64,000 nucleotides of DNA, taken from positions 2,232,001-2,296,000 of the forward strand of contig NZ_CP137734.1 in NCBI RefSeq assembly GCF_033406955.1. Direction: 5' to 3'. This stretch comes from Streptomyces violaceoruber. GTDB taxonomy: Bacteria > Actinomycetota > Actinomycetes > Streptomycetales > Streptomycetaceae. Every line of letters starts with the position of its first letter. The stretch's first letter is position 1. Made by a program: the position numbers and the translations under genes. The notes under the pieces are model-generated. The model did no database searches. It saw nothing but the letters and a program-made list of their open reading frames with translations, and was not told the DNA's origin. Of this stretch, positions 16,674 through 24,859 are shown one piece after another.

Positions 16674-18191
16674 TCAGTCGCAGCCGCAGCCGCTCGCCAC
16701 GGCCGGCTGGGGCTCGGGAACGCCGATCTTCGGCAGTCCCAGCAGCACGCCCGCGGGCTTGGCCTGCTCGGCGGTGTTGCGCTTCTCCCAGGCGTCGCCC
16801 GCGCGCGTGCGGCGCACGTCGAGCACGGCGCCCTCGGCGAGGAGGTGGTGCGGGGCGGCGTAGGTGATCTCCACGGTCACCACGTCGCCGGGGCGGACCT
16901 CCTGGTCGGGCTTGGTGAAGTGCACCAGGCGGTTGTCGGGGGCGCGGCCGGAGAGACGGTGGGTGGCGCCGTCCTTGCGGCCCTCGCCCTCGGCGACCAT
17001 CAGCTCCAGGGTGCGGCCGACCTGCTTCTTGTTCTCGTCCCAGGAGATCTCCTCCTGGAGGGCGACGAGGCGCTCGTAGCGCTCCTGGACGACCGCCTTG
17101 GGGATCTGGTTCTCCATCTCGGCGGCGGGGGTGCCGGGGCGCTTGGAGTACTGGAAGGTGAAGGCCTGGGCGAAGCGGGCCTCCCGCACCACGTGCAGCG
17201 TCTGCTCGAAGTCCTCCTCGGTCTCGCCGGGGAAGCCCACGATGATGTCGGTGGTGATCGCCGCGTGCGGGATGGCGGCGCGGACCTTCTCGATGATCCC
17301 CAGGTAGCGCTCCTGGCGGTAGGAGCGGCGCATCGCCTTGAGGACCGGGTCGGAGCCGGACTGGAGCGGCATGTGCAGCTGCGGCATCGCGTTCGGCGTC
17401 TCGGCCATGGCGGCGATGACGTCGTCGGTGAAGTCGCGGGGGTGCGGGGAGGTGAAGCGGACGCGCTCCAGGCCGTCGATGTTCCCGCAGGCGCGCAGCA
17501 GTTTGCTGAACGCCTCGCGGTCGCCGATGTCGGAGCCGTAGGCGTTGACGTTCTGCCCGAGGAGGGTGATCTCGCTGACGCCCTCGGCGACCAGGGCCTC
17601 GACCTCGGCGAGGATGTCGCCGGGGCGGCGGTCCTTCTCCTTGCCGCGCAGCGCGGGGACGATGCAGAAGGTGCAGGTGTTGTTGCAGCCGACGGAGATC
17701 GAGACCCAGGCCGCGTACGCGCTCTCGCGCCGGGTGGGCAGCGTGGACGGGAACGCCTCCAGGGACTCGGCGATCTCGACCTGCGCCTCCTCCTGCACGC
17801 GGGCGCGCTCGAGCAGCACCGGGAGCTTGCCGATGTTGTGGGTGCCGAAGACGACGTCCACCCAGGGGGCCCGCTTCACGATGGTGTCGCGGTCCTTCTG
17901 TGCCAGGCAGCCTCCGACGGCGATCTGCATGCCGGGGCGGCTCGCCTTCTTCGGGGCGAGGTGGCCGAGGTTGCCGTACAGCTTGTTGTCGGCGTTCTCC
18001 CGTACGGCGCAGGTGTTGAAGACTACGACGTCGGCGTCGCCGTCGGCGCCCTCGGGGGCGCGGACGTAACCCGCGTCCTCCAGCAGACCGGACAATCGCT
18101 CGGAGTCGTGGACGTTCATCTGGCACCCGTAGGTGCGTACTTCGTAGGTGCGCGTGCCGCCCGCTGACTGGCTCCGGTCGATGCTGCTCAT
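16674..18191 (-). CDS. miaB: tRNA-2-methylthio-N6-dimethylallyladenosine synthase MiaB
   Basis: 505 residues. This radical SAM methylthiotransferase converts i6A37 (product of MiaA) to ms2i6A37. The UPF0004 domain supplies the auxiliary cluster cysteines: Cys23 (TYGCQMN), Cys61 (NTCAVRE) and Cys95 (VGGCLAQ). The radical SAM cluster cysteines are Cys169, Cys173 and Cys176 ([12 protein letters not shown]). [13 protein letters not shown] and the C-terminal TRAM domain ([11 protein letters not shown] onward) complete the architecture. The protein ends in a short Cys-containing tail (SGCGCD). The ATG start has no clear ribosome binding site. Confidence 0.96.
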   Translation of the reverse strand: MSSIDRSQSAGGTRTYEVRTYGCQMNVHDSERLSGLLEDAGYVRAPEGADGDADVVVFNTCAVRENADNKLYGNLGHLAPKKASRPGMQIAVGGCLAQKDRDTIVKRAPWVDVVFGTHNIGKLPVLLERARVQEEAQVEIAESLEAFPSTLPTRRESAYAAWVSISVGCNNTCTFCIVPALRGKEKDRRPGDILAEVEALVAEGVSEITLLGQNVNAYGSDIGDREAFSKLLRACGNIDGLERVRFTSPHPRDFTDDVIAAMAETPNAMPQLHMPLQSGSDPVLKAMRRSYRQERYLGIIEKVRAAIPHAAITTDIIVGFPGETEEDFEQTLHVVREARFAQAFTFQYSKRPGTPAAEMENQIPKAVVQERYERLVALQEEISWDENKKQVGRTLELMVAEGEGRKDGATHRLSGRAPDNRLVHFTKPDQEVRPGDVVTVEITYAAPHHLLAEGAVLDVRRTRAGDAWEKRNTAEQAKPAGVLLGLPKIGVPEPQPAVASGCGCD

Positions 18192-18239
18192 GGCACTAAG
18201 GGTAGGCGGTCACGATCGGGGCGAACGCCCGCAGGCATC

Positions 18240-18269
18240 TTGACAGTACACCGCCAATCTCGGTGTGAT
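18240..18269 (+). promoter_or_regulatory. predicted sigma-70-type promoter overlapping the CebR operator
   Basis: TTGACA at 18240-18245, an 18-nt spacer and TGTGAT at 18264-18269 form a promoter whose predicted start point falls inside the CebR box. A bound repressor would block initiation directly. Confidence 0.65.
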
Positions 18270-18290
18270 GCATGGGAGCGCTCCCATGCA
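18269..18290. promoter_or_regulatory. CebR operator (cellulose/cello-oligosaccharide control)
   Basis: The core TGGGAGCGCTCCCA at 18273-18286 is the exact 14-bp palindrome known for the LacI-family repressor CebR, which releases DNA when cellobiose or cellotriose binds. The palindrome extends to a perfect 22 bp (18269-18290). It lies 69 bp upstream of the start codon of the cellulose-binding protein, right at the predicted transcription start. Confidence 0.92.
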
Positions 18291-18358
18291 CTGTGCATGC
18301 CCCGTACCGGCCCCATGCATGTGCTGACACATCCCTTCTCCCGCACTGGAGGCACCCT

Positions 18359-19549
18359 GTGCGCACCCGAGTCCTTCGATTACTGCGCCGGCCCTGGACC
18401 GCGGCCGTGGCCGCCGTGGCGCTGGTGGTGTCGGTCCTGGTGGCGATGCCGGCGAGCGGTGCGGCGGCGGCCGCCTGCCGGGTCGACTACGGCGTCGACG
18501 CGTGGGCGGGCGGCTACACGGCCCGGGTGAGGATCACCAACCTCGGTCCCGCGGTGAGCGACTGGTGCCTGACCTGGACCTACACCGGCGATCAGCAGGT
18601 GACGTCGGCGTGGAACGCGACCGTCACCCAGACCGGCGCGTCCGTGGTCGCCGTCGACGCCGGCTGGAACGGCGCCGTGTCCACGGGCGGCACCGCCGAG
18701 TTCGGACTGCAGGGGACCTGGCGGTCCGCCGACCCCGCACCGGACGACTTCGCGCTCAACGGCACCTCCTGCGGCGACGGCGGCACACCGACCGCCACTC
18801 CGACGACGTCCCCCACCGCACCTCCGACCACACCGCCGACCACGCCTCCCCCGACGGCCGCGGAGTGCGGTGACGCGGTGATCTGCTCGGGCTTCGAGGA
18901 CCAGGCCGGCCCCGAGCCCTCCGGCGACTGGCGGTTCACCGCGCCCGACTGCCAGGGCACGGGCACGGCCGCCGTGGACTCGGCGGTGTCGCACGCGGGC
19001 GGCAGGTCGCTCCGGGTGGACGGCCGGGCCGGGTACTGCAACCACGCATTCGTCGCCCACAGCGCGGACCTGTCGTCGGTCGGCCCGGTGATGTACGTGC
19101 GCATGTGGGTCCGGCACACCACCGCGCTGCCGACCTCGCACGTCACCTTCGTGTCGATGCCGGACTCGGCGCAGGGGGGCCGGGCGCTGCGCGTGGGCGG
19201 CCAGAACGGCGCGCTGCAGTGGAACCGGGAGAGCGACGACGCCACCCTGCCCGCGCAGAGCCCGGCCGGGGTGGCGCTGAGCAGGCCGCTGCCGACGGAC
19301 GGCTGGCAGTGCCTGCGGTTCGCGATCGACACCTCGGCCGCCGGCCTCGACACCTGGCTCGGCGACGAGCAGGTTCCGGGCCTGCACGCCGACGGGGTGC
19401 CGACGCAGGACGTCGACCAGCAGTGGCTCACCCGCGGCACCGCGCCCAGGCCGACCGCCCTGCGGCTGGGCTGGGAGAGCTACGCGACGGGCGACGACAC
19501 CGTGTGGTTCGACGACGTGGCCGTGGGCTCCGCACCGATCGGCTGCTGA
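18359..19549 (+). CDS. secreted cellulose-binding protein with CBM2 and a Cip1-like C-terminal domain
   Basis: 396 residues from GTG 18359, with GGAGG 6 nt upstream. A Sec signal (RTRVLRLLRRP, then a long hydrophobic run ending about residue 38 in SGAAAAA) leads to a family-2 carbohydrate-binding module (about 40-140, with conserved Trp and a terminal Cys pair). A Thr/Pro linker (about 143-165) follows, then a beta-jelly-roll-like domain of about 225 residues, Cys-rich and Trp-rich (VMYVRMWVRH, DGWQCLRFAIDT, DDTVWFDDV). This C-terminal part resembles fungal Cip1 and its actinobacterial relatives, which bind or modify plant polysaccharides. No glycoside hydrolase catalytic pair is seen. The CebR box makes a role in cellulose use very likely. 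Confidence 0.85.
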   Translation: MRTRVLRLLRRPWTAAVAAVALVVSVLVAMPASGAAAAACRVDYGVDAWAGGYTARVRITNLGPAVSDWCLTWTYTGDQQVTSAWNATVTQTGASVVAVDAGWNGAVSTGGTAEFGLQGTWRSADPAPDDFALNGTSCGDGGTPTATPTTSPTAPPTTPPTTPPPTAAECGDAVICSGFEDQAGPEPSGDWRFTAPDCQGTGTAAVDSAVSHAGGRSLRVDGRAGYCNHAFVAHSADLSSVGPVMYVRMWVRHTTALPTSHVTFVSMPDSAQGGRALRVGGQNGALQWNRESDDATLPAQSPAGVALSRPLPTDGWQCLRFAIDTSAAGLDTWLGDEQVPGLHADGVPTQDVDQQWLTRGTAPRPTALRLGWESYATGDDTVWFDDVAVGSAPIGC

Positions 19550-19603
19550 CCGGCGGTGCGGGCGCGACCGTGCGGGCGCCGGGGTGTGGGCCCCGGTTCG
19601 GGC

Positions 19604-20263
19604 TCAGGGCTCGATGAGGCCCGCGCGGATCGCGTAGCGGGTGAGTTCCAGGCGGTCGCGCACGCCCAGTTTCTGCAGGAGGTTCGCGCGGTGGCGTTCG
19701 ACGGTCTTGGCGCTGATGAAGAGCAGCTCGCCGATCTCCTTGGAGGTGTGGCCCTCGGCGACCAGTTTGAGGATCTCCTCCTCGCGCTCGGTGATGGGCC
19801 GCTCGGGCAGGCCGCCACCGCCCTGTACGCGGTCCAGGTAGGAGCGCACGAGGGCCCGCTCGGCGCCGGGGTAGATGAACGGCTCGTCGCGCACGGCGGC
19901 CCGGCACGCCTCGACCAGGTCGCGGTCGGCGACGGACTTGAGGACGTACCCGCAGGCGCCCGCTTTGAGGGCCTCGAAGAAGTACTGCTCGTTGTCGTAC
20001 ATGGTCAGGATGAGGATGCGCAGCTCGGGCAGGCGCCGGGAGAGTTCGCGGGCCGCCTGGAGGCCGGTCATGCGGGGCATGGCGACGTCCAGGACGGCCA
20101 GGTCGATCTCGGTGGCCCGCGCGGCCGCGACCGCTTCGGCACCGTCACCGGCCTCGGCGACCACCGTCAGATCGGGTTCGCCGTCCAGGATGAGGCGGAC
20201 TCCGCGGCGTACGAGGGTGTGGTCGTCGGCGAGCAGGACGCGGATCGGGGGCCGTGCGGACAT
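19604..20263 (-). CDS. NarL/LuxR-family response regulator
   Basis: 219 residues. A receiver domain with the acidic pair in LLADDH, phospho-acceptor Asp59 (LAVLDVAMPRMTG) and a conserved Lys in YVLKSV is followed by a LuxR-type helix-turn-helix (TEREEEILKLVAEGHTSKEI, then LFISAKTVERHRANLLQKL). The start codon ATG (20263-20261) shares one base with the stop codon of the upstream kinase gene, so the pair is translationally coupled. The target genes are not evident from the sequence. Confidence 0.93.
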   Translation of the reverse strand: MSARPPIRVLLADDHTLVRRGVRLILDGEPDLTVVAEAGDGAEAVAAARATEIDLAVLDVAMPRMTGLQAARELSRRLPELRILILTMYDNEQYFFEALKAGACGYVLKSVADRDLVEACRAAVRDEPFIYPGAERALVRSYLDRVQGGGGLPERPITEREEEILKLVAEGHTSKEIGELLFISAKTVERHRANLLQKLGVRDRLELTRYAIRAGLIEP

Positions 20264-21339
20264 CAGGGGCTGTCTCCGGTTCGGTCTGCACAACGGTCCC
20301 CCGGCGGCGCGGGGACGCGCAGGCGTACGTCGGTGCCCCCTCCGGGGGCGGGTTCGAAGTGGATCTCGGCTCCTATCAGCAGGGCCCGCTCCCGCATCCC
20401 GCGGATACCGGCGCCCTCGGCGGCCGTGCCGAGACCGGTGCCGTCGTCCCGGACGAGCAGTTCGACCCCGGCGTCGCCGGGCAGCGGGTGCAGCGTGAGC
20501 GCCGCGCGGGCGGCGTCGGCGTGGCGGGCGGTGTTGGTCAGTCCCTCCTGGGCGACCCGGTAGAGCACGAGCTCGGCCTCCGGGGCGAGCGGGGGGAGGT
20601 CGCCGGGGATGTGGTGCTGGACGGTCAGTCCGTGGTGCGTGAACTCGGCGGCGAGCGAGCGCAGGGCGCTGGCCAGGCCGAGTTCCTCCAGGACGCCCGG
20701 ACGCAGCCGGCGGGCGATGCGGCGGATCTCGTCGAGCCCGGCCCGGGTGGCCTCCTGCGCCAGGGTCACCTCGTCGCGCAGTTCCCCGGGGACCCGGTCC
20801 GCGACGCGCTTGAGCTGGAGGAGAACGGCGGTCAGGGTCTGGCCCACCTCGTCGTGGAGTTCGCGGGCGATGCGGTGACGTTCGCGTTCCTGGGCCTGCA
20901 GGGCCCGGCCGGCCCCGGCGGCGCGTTCGGCCTGGAGCCGGTCCAGCATCGTGTTGTAGGTCGCGATGAGCTGCGCCGCCTCGGCCGGTCCGGAGACCTC
21001 GGGACGGGTCCCGGGCACCAGCAGGTCGGCGGTGGACATGGCCCGGCCCAGCCGGTGCAGCGGGGTGAGCCCGATGCGCAGGACGACCGCGTTGCCGGCC
21101 AGCAGGGCCGCGAGGCCGGCCAGCAGGACGAGGGCCTCCCCGGCCAGCACGGGCGTCGACACGGTGACCGGTCCCAGCAGCAGTGCGGTGGCGACGACCA
21201 GGCCGGCGGCGTTGAGCGAGAAGATCCGCCAGAACAGCGACACGTTCCTCTTCCCGCTCCTCCCGGCCTTCTCGCACGACACCCCCGCGGCCAGCTTCGC
21301 CGACCGCGACCGGCTGCGTATATCCGTCACGACACCCAT
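20263..21339 (-). CDS. two-component sensor histidine kinase (HisKA_3 family)
   Basis: About 358 residues from ATG 21339. Two transmembrane helices (about 36-60 and 66-89) are close together, leaving almost no extracellular loop, so the signal is probably sensed in or near the membrane. A HAMP-like linker (LTPLHRLGRAM onward) leads to the HisKA_3 dimerisation domain with phospho-accepting His162 in RIARELHDEVGQTL. The HATPase_c domain has VAQEGLTNTARHA (N box), DDGTGL and GIRGMRERA. The gene precedes and overlaps the NarL-type regulator and is divergent from the khtTU-like pair 115 bp away. Confidence 0.9.
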   Translation of the reverse strand: MGVVTDIRSRSRSAKLAAGVSCEKAGRSGKRNVSLFWRIFSLNAAGLVVATALLLGPVTVSTPVLAGEALVLLAGLAALLAGNAVVLRIGLTPLHRLGRAMSTADLLVPGTRPEVSGPAEAAQLIATYNTMLDRLQAERAAGAGRALQAQERERHRIARELHDEVGQTLTAVLLQLKRVADRVPGELRDEVTLAQEATRAGLDEIRRIARRLRPGVLEELGLASALRSLAAEFTHHGLTVQHHIPGDLPPLAPEAELVLYRVAQEGLTNTARHADAARAALTLHPLPGDAGVELLVRDDGTGLGTAAEGAGIRGMRERALLIGAEIHFEPAPGGGTDVRLRVPAPPGDRCADRTGDSP

Positions 21340-21453
21340 ATCGCCACCGTACGTGCGGATGGCAGCATGGCGAGGTCGCGGGCACGGCACCCACGTGCGG
21401 AAAGCGCAGCCGGAGACGCGGCAGGCAACGCAGGACGAGTGAGGGGAAAGCAC

Positions 21454-21939
21454 GTGTCAGCTCCACGCCTGAGGGCGACGCCGCTCCCGGGTATCGGGGT
21501 CCAGTACGACCTGGTGACCCGCGAGCACCGCCACCTGTCGGTGGTGGCCCACCGCGACGGCGCCCGCACGGTGAACGTGTACCGGTCCGACGACCCCGAT
21601 TCCTGTGCCCACTCGCTGCGGCTGACGGGGCCCGAGGCGGGCGCGCTGATCGACGCGCTGAAGCCCTCCCACCACAGCGCGAGCCTGCTCTACACCACCG
21701 ATCTGGGGCTGGTCGCCGAGCGGATCGAGGTGGCGGCCACCTCCCGGTGGAACGGACGGCTGCTGGGCGACACCCGGCTGCGGACCGACACGGGAGCCTC
21801 GATCGTGGCGGTGCTGCGGCGGGCCGAGGCGATTCCCTCGCCGGCGCCGGACTTCCGGCTCGTGGGTGGTGACACCTTGATCGTCATCGGCACCCGTGAG
21901 GGCGTCGACGCCGCCGCGGCGATACTCGGGCAGGAGTGA
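21454..21939 (+). CDS. KhtT-like regulatory subunit (RCK_C/TrkA-C) of a cation/H+ antiporter
   Basis: 161 residues from GTG 21454, with GAGGGG 7 nt upstream. The C-terminal half (about 85-160: DLGLVAERIEVAATSRWNGRLL, then TGASIVAVLRR and LVGGDTLIVIGTREGVDAAAAIL) is a typical TrkA-C ligand-binding domain. The N-terminal ~75 residues form the extra domain seen in KhtT. The next gene, starting only 4 nt after this stop, encodes a CPA2 membrane subunit. The split KhtT/KhtU arrangement is known to be gated by nucleotide ligands or divalent cations and pH in Bacillus. The exact ligand here is unknown. Confidence 0.85.
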   Translation: MSAPRLRATPLPGIGVQYDLVTREHRHLSVVAHRDGARTVNVYRSDDPDSCAHSLRLTGPEAGALIDALKPSHHSASLLYTTDLGLVAERIEVAATSRWNGRLLGDTRLRTDTGASIVAVLRRAEAIPSPAPDFRLVGGDTLIVIGTREGVDAAAAILGQE

Positions 21940-21943
21940 GCGC

Positions 21944-23179
21944 GTGCACTCCGCGGTACTCCTGATCGAGTTCGGTTCCATCATCCTGGGGCTCGGGCTG
22001 CTCGGCCGGTTCGCCGGCCGTTACCGGCTGTCGCCCATCCCGCTGTACCTGCTGGCCGGTCTCGCCTTCGGCGAGGGCGGCCTGCTGCCGCTCGGCGCGA
22101 GCGAGGAGTTCGTCGCGACCGGCGCCGAGATCGGTGTCATCCTCCTGCTGCTGATGCTGGGTCTGGAGTACACGGCCAGCGACCTGGTCACCAACCTCAA
22201 GTCCCACTATCCGGCCGGTCTCGTCGACTGCGCGCTCAACGCCGTACCGGGCGCGGTGGCCGCGCTGCTGATGGGCTGGGGCCCGGTGGCCGCCGTCGTC
22301 CTGGCCGGCGTGACGTGGATCTCGTCGTCCGGTGTGATCGCGAAGGTCCTCGGCGACCTGGGCCGGGTCGGCAACCGCGAGACGCCGGTGATCCTGAGCG
22401 TGCTGGTCCTGGAGGACCTGGCGATGGCGGTGTACCTGCCGATCGTCACGGCCCTGGTCGCCGGCGCCGGTCTGATGACCGGGAGCATCACGCTGGCGGT
22501 CGCGCTGGCCGCGGCGGGCCTGGTGCTCTTCGTGGCCGTGCGCTACGGGCGGCTCATCTCCCGCTTCGTCTCCAGCGACGACCCGGAGAAGCTGCTCCTC
22601 GTGGTGCTGGGTCTGACGATCCTCGTCGCCGGTGTCGCGCAGCAGCTCCAGGTGTCGGCCGCGGTGGGCGCCTTCCTGGTGGGCATCGCGCTGTCCGGGG
22701 AGGTCGCGGAGGGCGCGCACACGCTGCTGAGCCCGCTGCGGGACCTGTTCGCGGCCGTCTTCTTCGTCTTCTTCGGGCTGCACACCGACCCGGCCAGCAT
22801 TCCGCCGGTCCTGCTGCCCGCGCTGGCGCTGGCGCTGCTGACCGCCGTGACGAAGATCGCCACGGGGTACTGGGCGGCGCGGCGCGCCGGGATCTCCGTC
22901 AAGGGCCGATGGCGGGCGGGCGGTGCGCTGGTGGCGCGCGGTGAGTTCTCCATCGTGATCGCGGGTCTCGCGGTCTCCGCCGGCATCGAACCGTCCCTGG
23001 GCCCGCTGGCCACGGCGTACGTCCTCATCCTGGTCGTCCTCGGCCCCCTCACCGCGCGCTTCACCGAGCCGCTGGCGATGCGCCTCTTCCCGCGCCGCGA
23101 CAACCCGGACCGCCCGAGCGGCCTCGCGGAGGGGACGCCCCGGGCCGCGGCGACGGAGGAAGCCTCGGTGGGCGACTGA
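21944..23179 (+). CDS. KhtU-like CPA2 monovalent cation/H+ antiporter
   Basis: 411 residues from GTG 21944. About 12 hydrophobic segments span the protein to about residue 380. Features of the CPA2/KefB family are present: LLLLMLGLEYTASDL, AVVLAGVTWISSSGVIAKVL, VILSVLVLEDLAMA (conserved acidic residues in helix 5 area), FFVFFGLHTDP and GALVARGEFSIVIAGLA. The protein lacks the C-terminal RCK domain of KefB, because the regulatory part is encoded separately just upstream. Predicted role: electroneutral K+ (or Na+) for H+ exchange at the cytoplasmic membrane, in pH or osmotic homeostasis. A perfect palindromic terminator follows. Confidence 0.9.
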   Translation: MHSAVLLIEFGSIILGLGLLGRFAGRYRLSPIPLYLLAGLAFGEGGLLPLGASEEFVATGAEIGVILLLLMLGLEYTASDLVTNLKSHYPAGLVDCALNAVPGAVAALLMGWGPVAAVVLAGVTWISSSGVIAKVLGDLGRVGNRETPVILSVLVLEDLAMAVYLPIVTALVAGAGLMTGSITLAVALAAAGLVLFVAVRYGRLISRFVSSDDPEKLLLVVLGLTILVAGVAQQLQVSAAVGAFLVGIALSGEVAEGAHTLLSPLRDLFAAVFFVFFGLHTDPASIPPVLLPALALALLTAVTKIATGYWAARRAGISVKGRWRAGGALVARGEFSIVIAGLAVSAGIEPSLGPLATAYVLILVVLGPLTARFTEPLAMRLFPRRDNPDRPSGLAEGTPRAAATEEASVGD

Positions 23180-23204
23180 CCGGCACCGGGCTCGTCCCCC
23201 CGGC

Positions 23205-23234
23205 ACGACTGCGGCACCCGGGTGCCGCAGTCGT
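23205..23234. terminator. perfect 30-bp palindrome between convergent genes
   Basis: ACGACTGCGGCACCC at 23205-23219 is followed immediately by its exact reverse complement to 23234. It lies between the antiporter stop (23179) and the end of the MazG-like gene (23275), and can serve both strands. Confidence 0.88.
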
Positions 23235-23274
23235 AGCACGCCGGGTCAGGATGCCGGAGCCGTCGTACGCCGGG

Positions 23275-23790
23275 TCAGGCGCCGGCCGGTTCCGGGGCGT
23301 CCGGCGTCCGCGGTGTCCAGCCCTGCCGGCGCAGCACGCCGGAGACGTCCGGTATCTCGTAGTGGTCGCCCTTGAGGACCTTGCCGTCGGCCCGGCGGCT
23401 GACGCGGCCGTCGGGCCCCAGCTTGGTCATGTTGGAGCGGTGGACCTCCGCGATCACCGCGTCCAGGTCGATGCCGTGCACGAGGGCGGTGCCGTAGGCC
23501 ACGTAGACCACGTCGGCCAGTTCGTGCGCGAGCCGGTCGAGCGGGCCCCGCACCGACACCTCGGCGACCTCGGCCGCCTCCTCGGCGAGCAGCTCGCCCC
23601 TGTGCGCGGCCAGGGCGGGCGGGACCTCGGTCGGAGTGCTGCGGGCATCCAGCCCGAAGGCGAGGTGGAAGGCACGGACCAGGTCCGCGGGCGACGTCCT
23701 GCCCTGGTCGGGCGACGTCCTGCCCTGGTCGGGCGGGGTGCGGCCCTCGGCGGACGGCGGGCCGCTCTCGGCGGGCGGGGTGCTGCTCAT
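23275..23790 (-). CDS. MazG-like nucleoside triphosphate pyrophosphohydrolase, DNA-damage promoter
   Basis: 171 residues from ATG 23790. After a Pro/Gly/Asp-rich N-terminal tail (about 1-35, containing a 7-residue repeat QGRTSPD) comes an all-alpha NTP pyrophosphohydrolase core: EEAAE with Glu70, Glu71 and Glu74, and ELADVVY with Glu90 and Asp93, the metal ligands of the MazG/HisE superfamily. The C-terminal part (SNMTKLGPDG, ADGKVLKGDHYEIP) is typical of the phosphoribosyl-ATP pyrophosphatase-like subgroup. There is no ribosome binding site. The ATG sits where transcription from the promoter at 23798-23820 should begin, so a leaderless mRNA is predicted. Likely role: hydrolysis of damaged or excess (d)NTPs during genotoxic stress; substrate inferred only from family. 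Confidence 0.82.
   Translation of the reverse strand: MSSTPPAESGPPSAEGRTPPDQGRTSPDQGRTSPADLVRAFHLAFGLDARSTPTEVPPALAAHRGELLAEEAAEVAEVSVRGPLDRLAHELADVVYVAYGTALVHGIDLDAVIAEVHRSNMTKLGPDGRVSRRADGKVLKGDHYEIPDVSGVLRRQGWTPRTPDAPEPAGA
23690..23731. repeat. 21-bp tandem repeat, two perfect copies plus a degenerate third
   Basis: GGCGACGTCCTGCCCTGGTC plus G at 23690-23710 is repeated exactly at 23711-23731, and a weaker copy follows. It encodes a seven-residue repeat in the disordered N-terminal tail of the MazG-like protein. Confidence 0.85.
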
Positions 23791-23797
23791 GCCGACG

Positions 23798-23820
23798 ACT
23801 GTAGCGACCGCCACTGACAG
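23798..23820 (-). promoter_or_regulatory. PafBC/RecA-independent-type damage promoter of the MazG-like gene
   Basis: Read on the minus strand: CTGTCAGTGG (23820-23811), a 7-nt spacer, then TACAGT (23803-23798). The mycobacterial RecA-NDp consensus is TTGTCRGTGG followed by TAnnnT. The -10 hexamer ends 7 nt before the ATG, the distance expected for a transcription start exactly on the start codon. Confidence 0.8.
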
Positions 23821-23863
23821 TGGGCCCTGGTCAGTGCGGGTGCGGGCTGGCAGGATCGCCCCC

Positions 23864-24859
23864 ATGTCCACGCTGCTCTCCCGTATCGGCAGGCGCCGGG
23901 CCGTCCAGGGCACGGTCGCCGGTGCCGTCGTGCTCGGGCTGCTGCTGTGGTGGCTGCTGCCGCTGGGCGAGAAGCCGCCGAGCGGGACGATCACGTTCAG
24001 CACCGGAACCCGCGCGGGCGTCTACCAGAAGTACGGCGAGCTGCTGCGCACCGAGCTGCGCAAGGACATGCCTGGCCTGGACGTGCGGCTGATGACCAGC
24101 GCGGGCTCGCAGGAGAACGTCGAGCGGGTGGCGTCCGGGGAGGCCGACTTCACGATCGCCGCGGCCGACGCGGTCGAGACGTACAAGCTGGCCGGCAGCC
24201 CGGGCGCCGAAGGGCTGCGCGGGGTCACCCGGCTCTACGACGACTACGTGCAGCTCGTCGTGCCGAGCGACTCGGACATCCAGTCGGTGCGGGACCTGCG
24301 TGGCAAGCGGGTGGCCATAGGGCTGCCCAACTCGGGGGTACGGCTGATCGCCACCCGGCTGCTGAAGGCGGTGGGCATCGACCCGGAGACGGACATCACG
24401 CCCCGGGCGGACGGGATCGACACCGGCCCCGGACGGCTGGGCGACGAGCTGGACGCGTTCTTCTGGTCCGGCGGGGTGCCGACGGACGGCCTCAAGGAGA
24501 TCGCGGAGAGCTCCGCCTTCCGGTTCGTGCCGATCGGCGACGACCTGGTGACCAAGCTGCACCGGTCGGGCGGCGCGACCCGCTACTACCGCACCACCAA
24601 CATGCCGGAGTCGGCCTACCCCACGGTCCAGAACGGCGCCGTGGTGCCGACGATGGCGGTGTCCAACCTGCTGGTGACCCGCGCGGACGTCGATCCGCGG
24701 CTCACCGAGTGGCTGACCCGGACCGTGCTCGACAGCCGCGACGGCATCGGTGCGCACGTGCACTCCGCGCAGCTGGTGGACCTGCGCACCGCGATCTACA
24801 CCGACCCGCTCGAACTGCACGAGGGCGCCCGGCGCTACTACCGGTCGGTCAAGCCGTAG
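23864..24859 (+). CDS. membrane-anchored TAXI-family solute-binding protein (NMT1/TRAP-TAXI like)
   Basis: 331 residues from ATG 23864. A basic N-terminus and one hydrophobic helix (about 15-34) with no lipobox or clear cleavage site suggest a membrane-anchored extracytoplasmic protein. The TAXI pattern is clear: ITFSTGTRAGVYQKYGELL, then SAGSQENVERVASGEADFTIA, DLRGKRVAIGLPNSGVRLIATRLL and FFWSGGVPTDGLKEIAESS. Such proteins in other bacteria deliver glutamate, glutamine or other organic acids to TRAP membrane subunits, but none is encoded nearby. The gene converges on the GluK kinase gene and the two stops overlap by 22 bp. A sensory accessory role with GluK is possible but only inferred. Confidence 0.85.
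   Translation: MSTLLSRIGRRRAVQGTVAGAVVLGLLLWWLLPLGEKPPSGTITFSTGTRAGVYQKYGELLRTELRKDMPGLDVRLMTSAGSQENVERVASGEADFTIAAADAVETYKLAGSPGAEGLRGVTRLYDDYVQLVVPSDSDIQSVRDLRGKRVAIGLPNSGVRLIATRLLKAVGIDPETDITPRADGIDTGPGRLGDELDAFFWSGGVPTDGLKEIAESSAFRFVPIGDDLVTKLHRSGGATRYYRTTNMPESAYPTVQNGAVVPTMAVSNLLVTRADVDPRLTEWLTRTVLDSRDGIGAHVHSAQLVDLRTAIYTDPLELHEGARRYYRSVKP

Noticed and set aside
23826..23836. TGGTCAGTGC on the plus strand before the TAXI gene as another damage promoter
   Set aside because: The element lacks the TTGTC part and there is no -10-like hexamer after 7 nt. It only forms an inverted partner to the minus-strand element.
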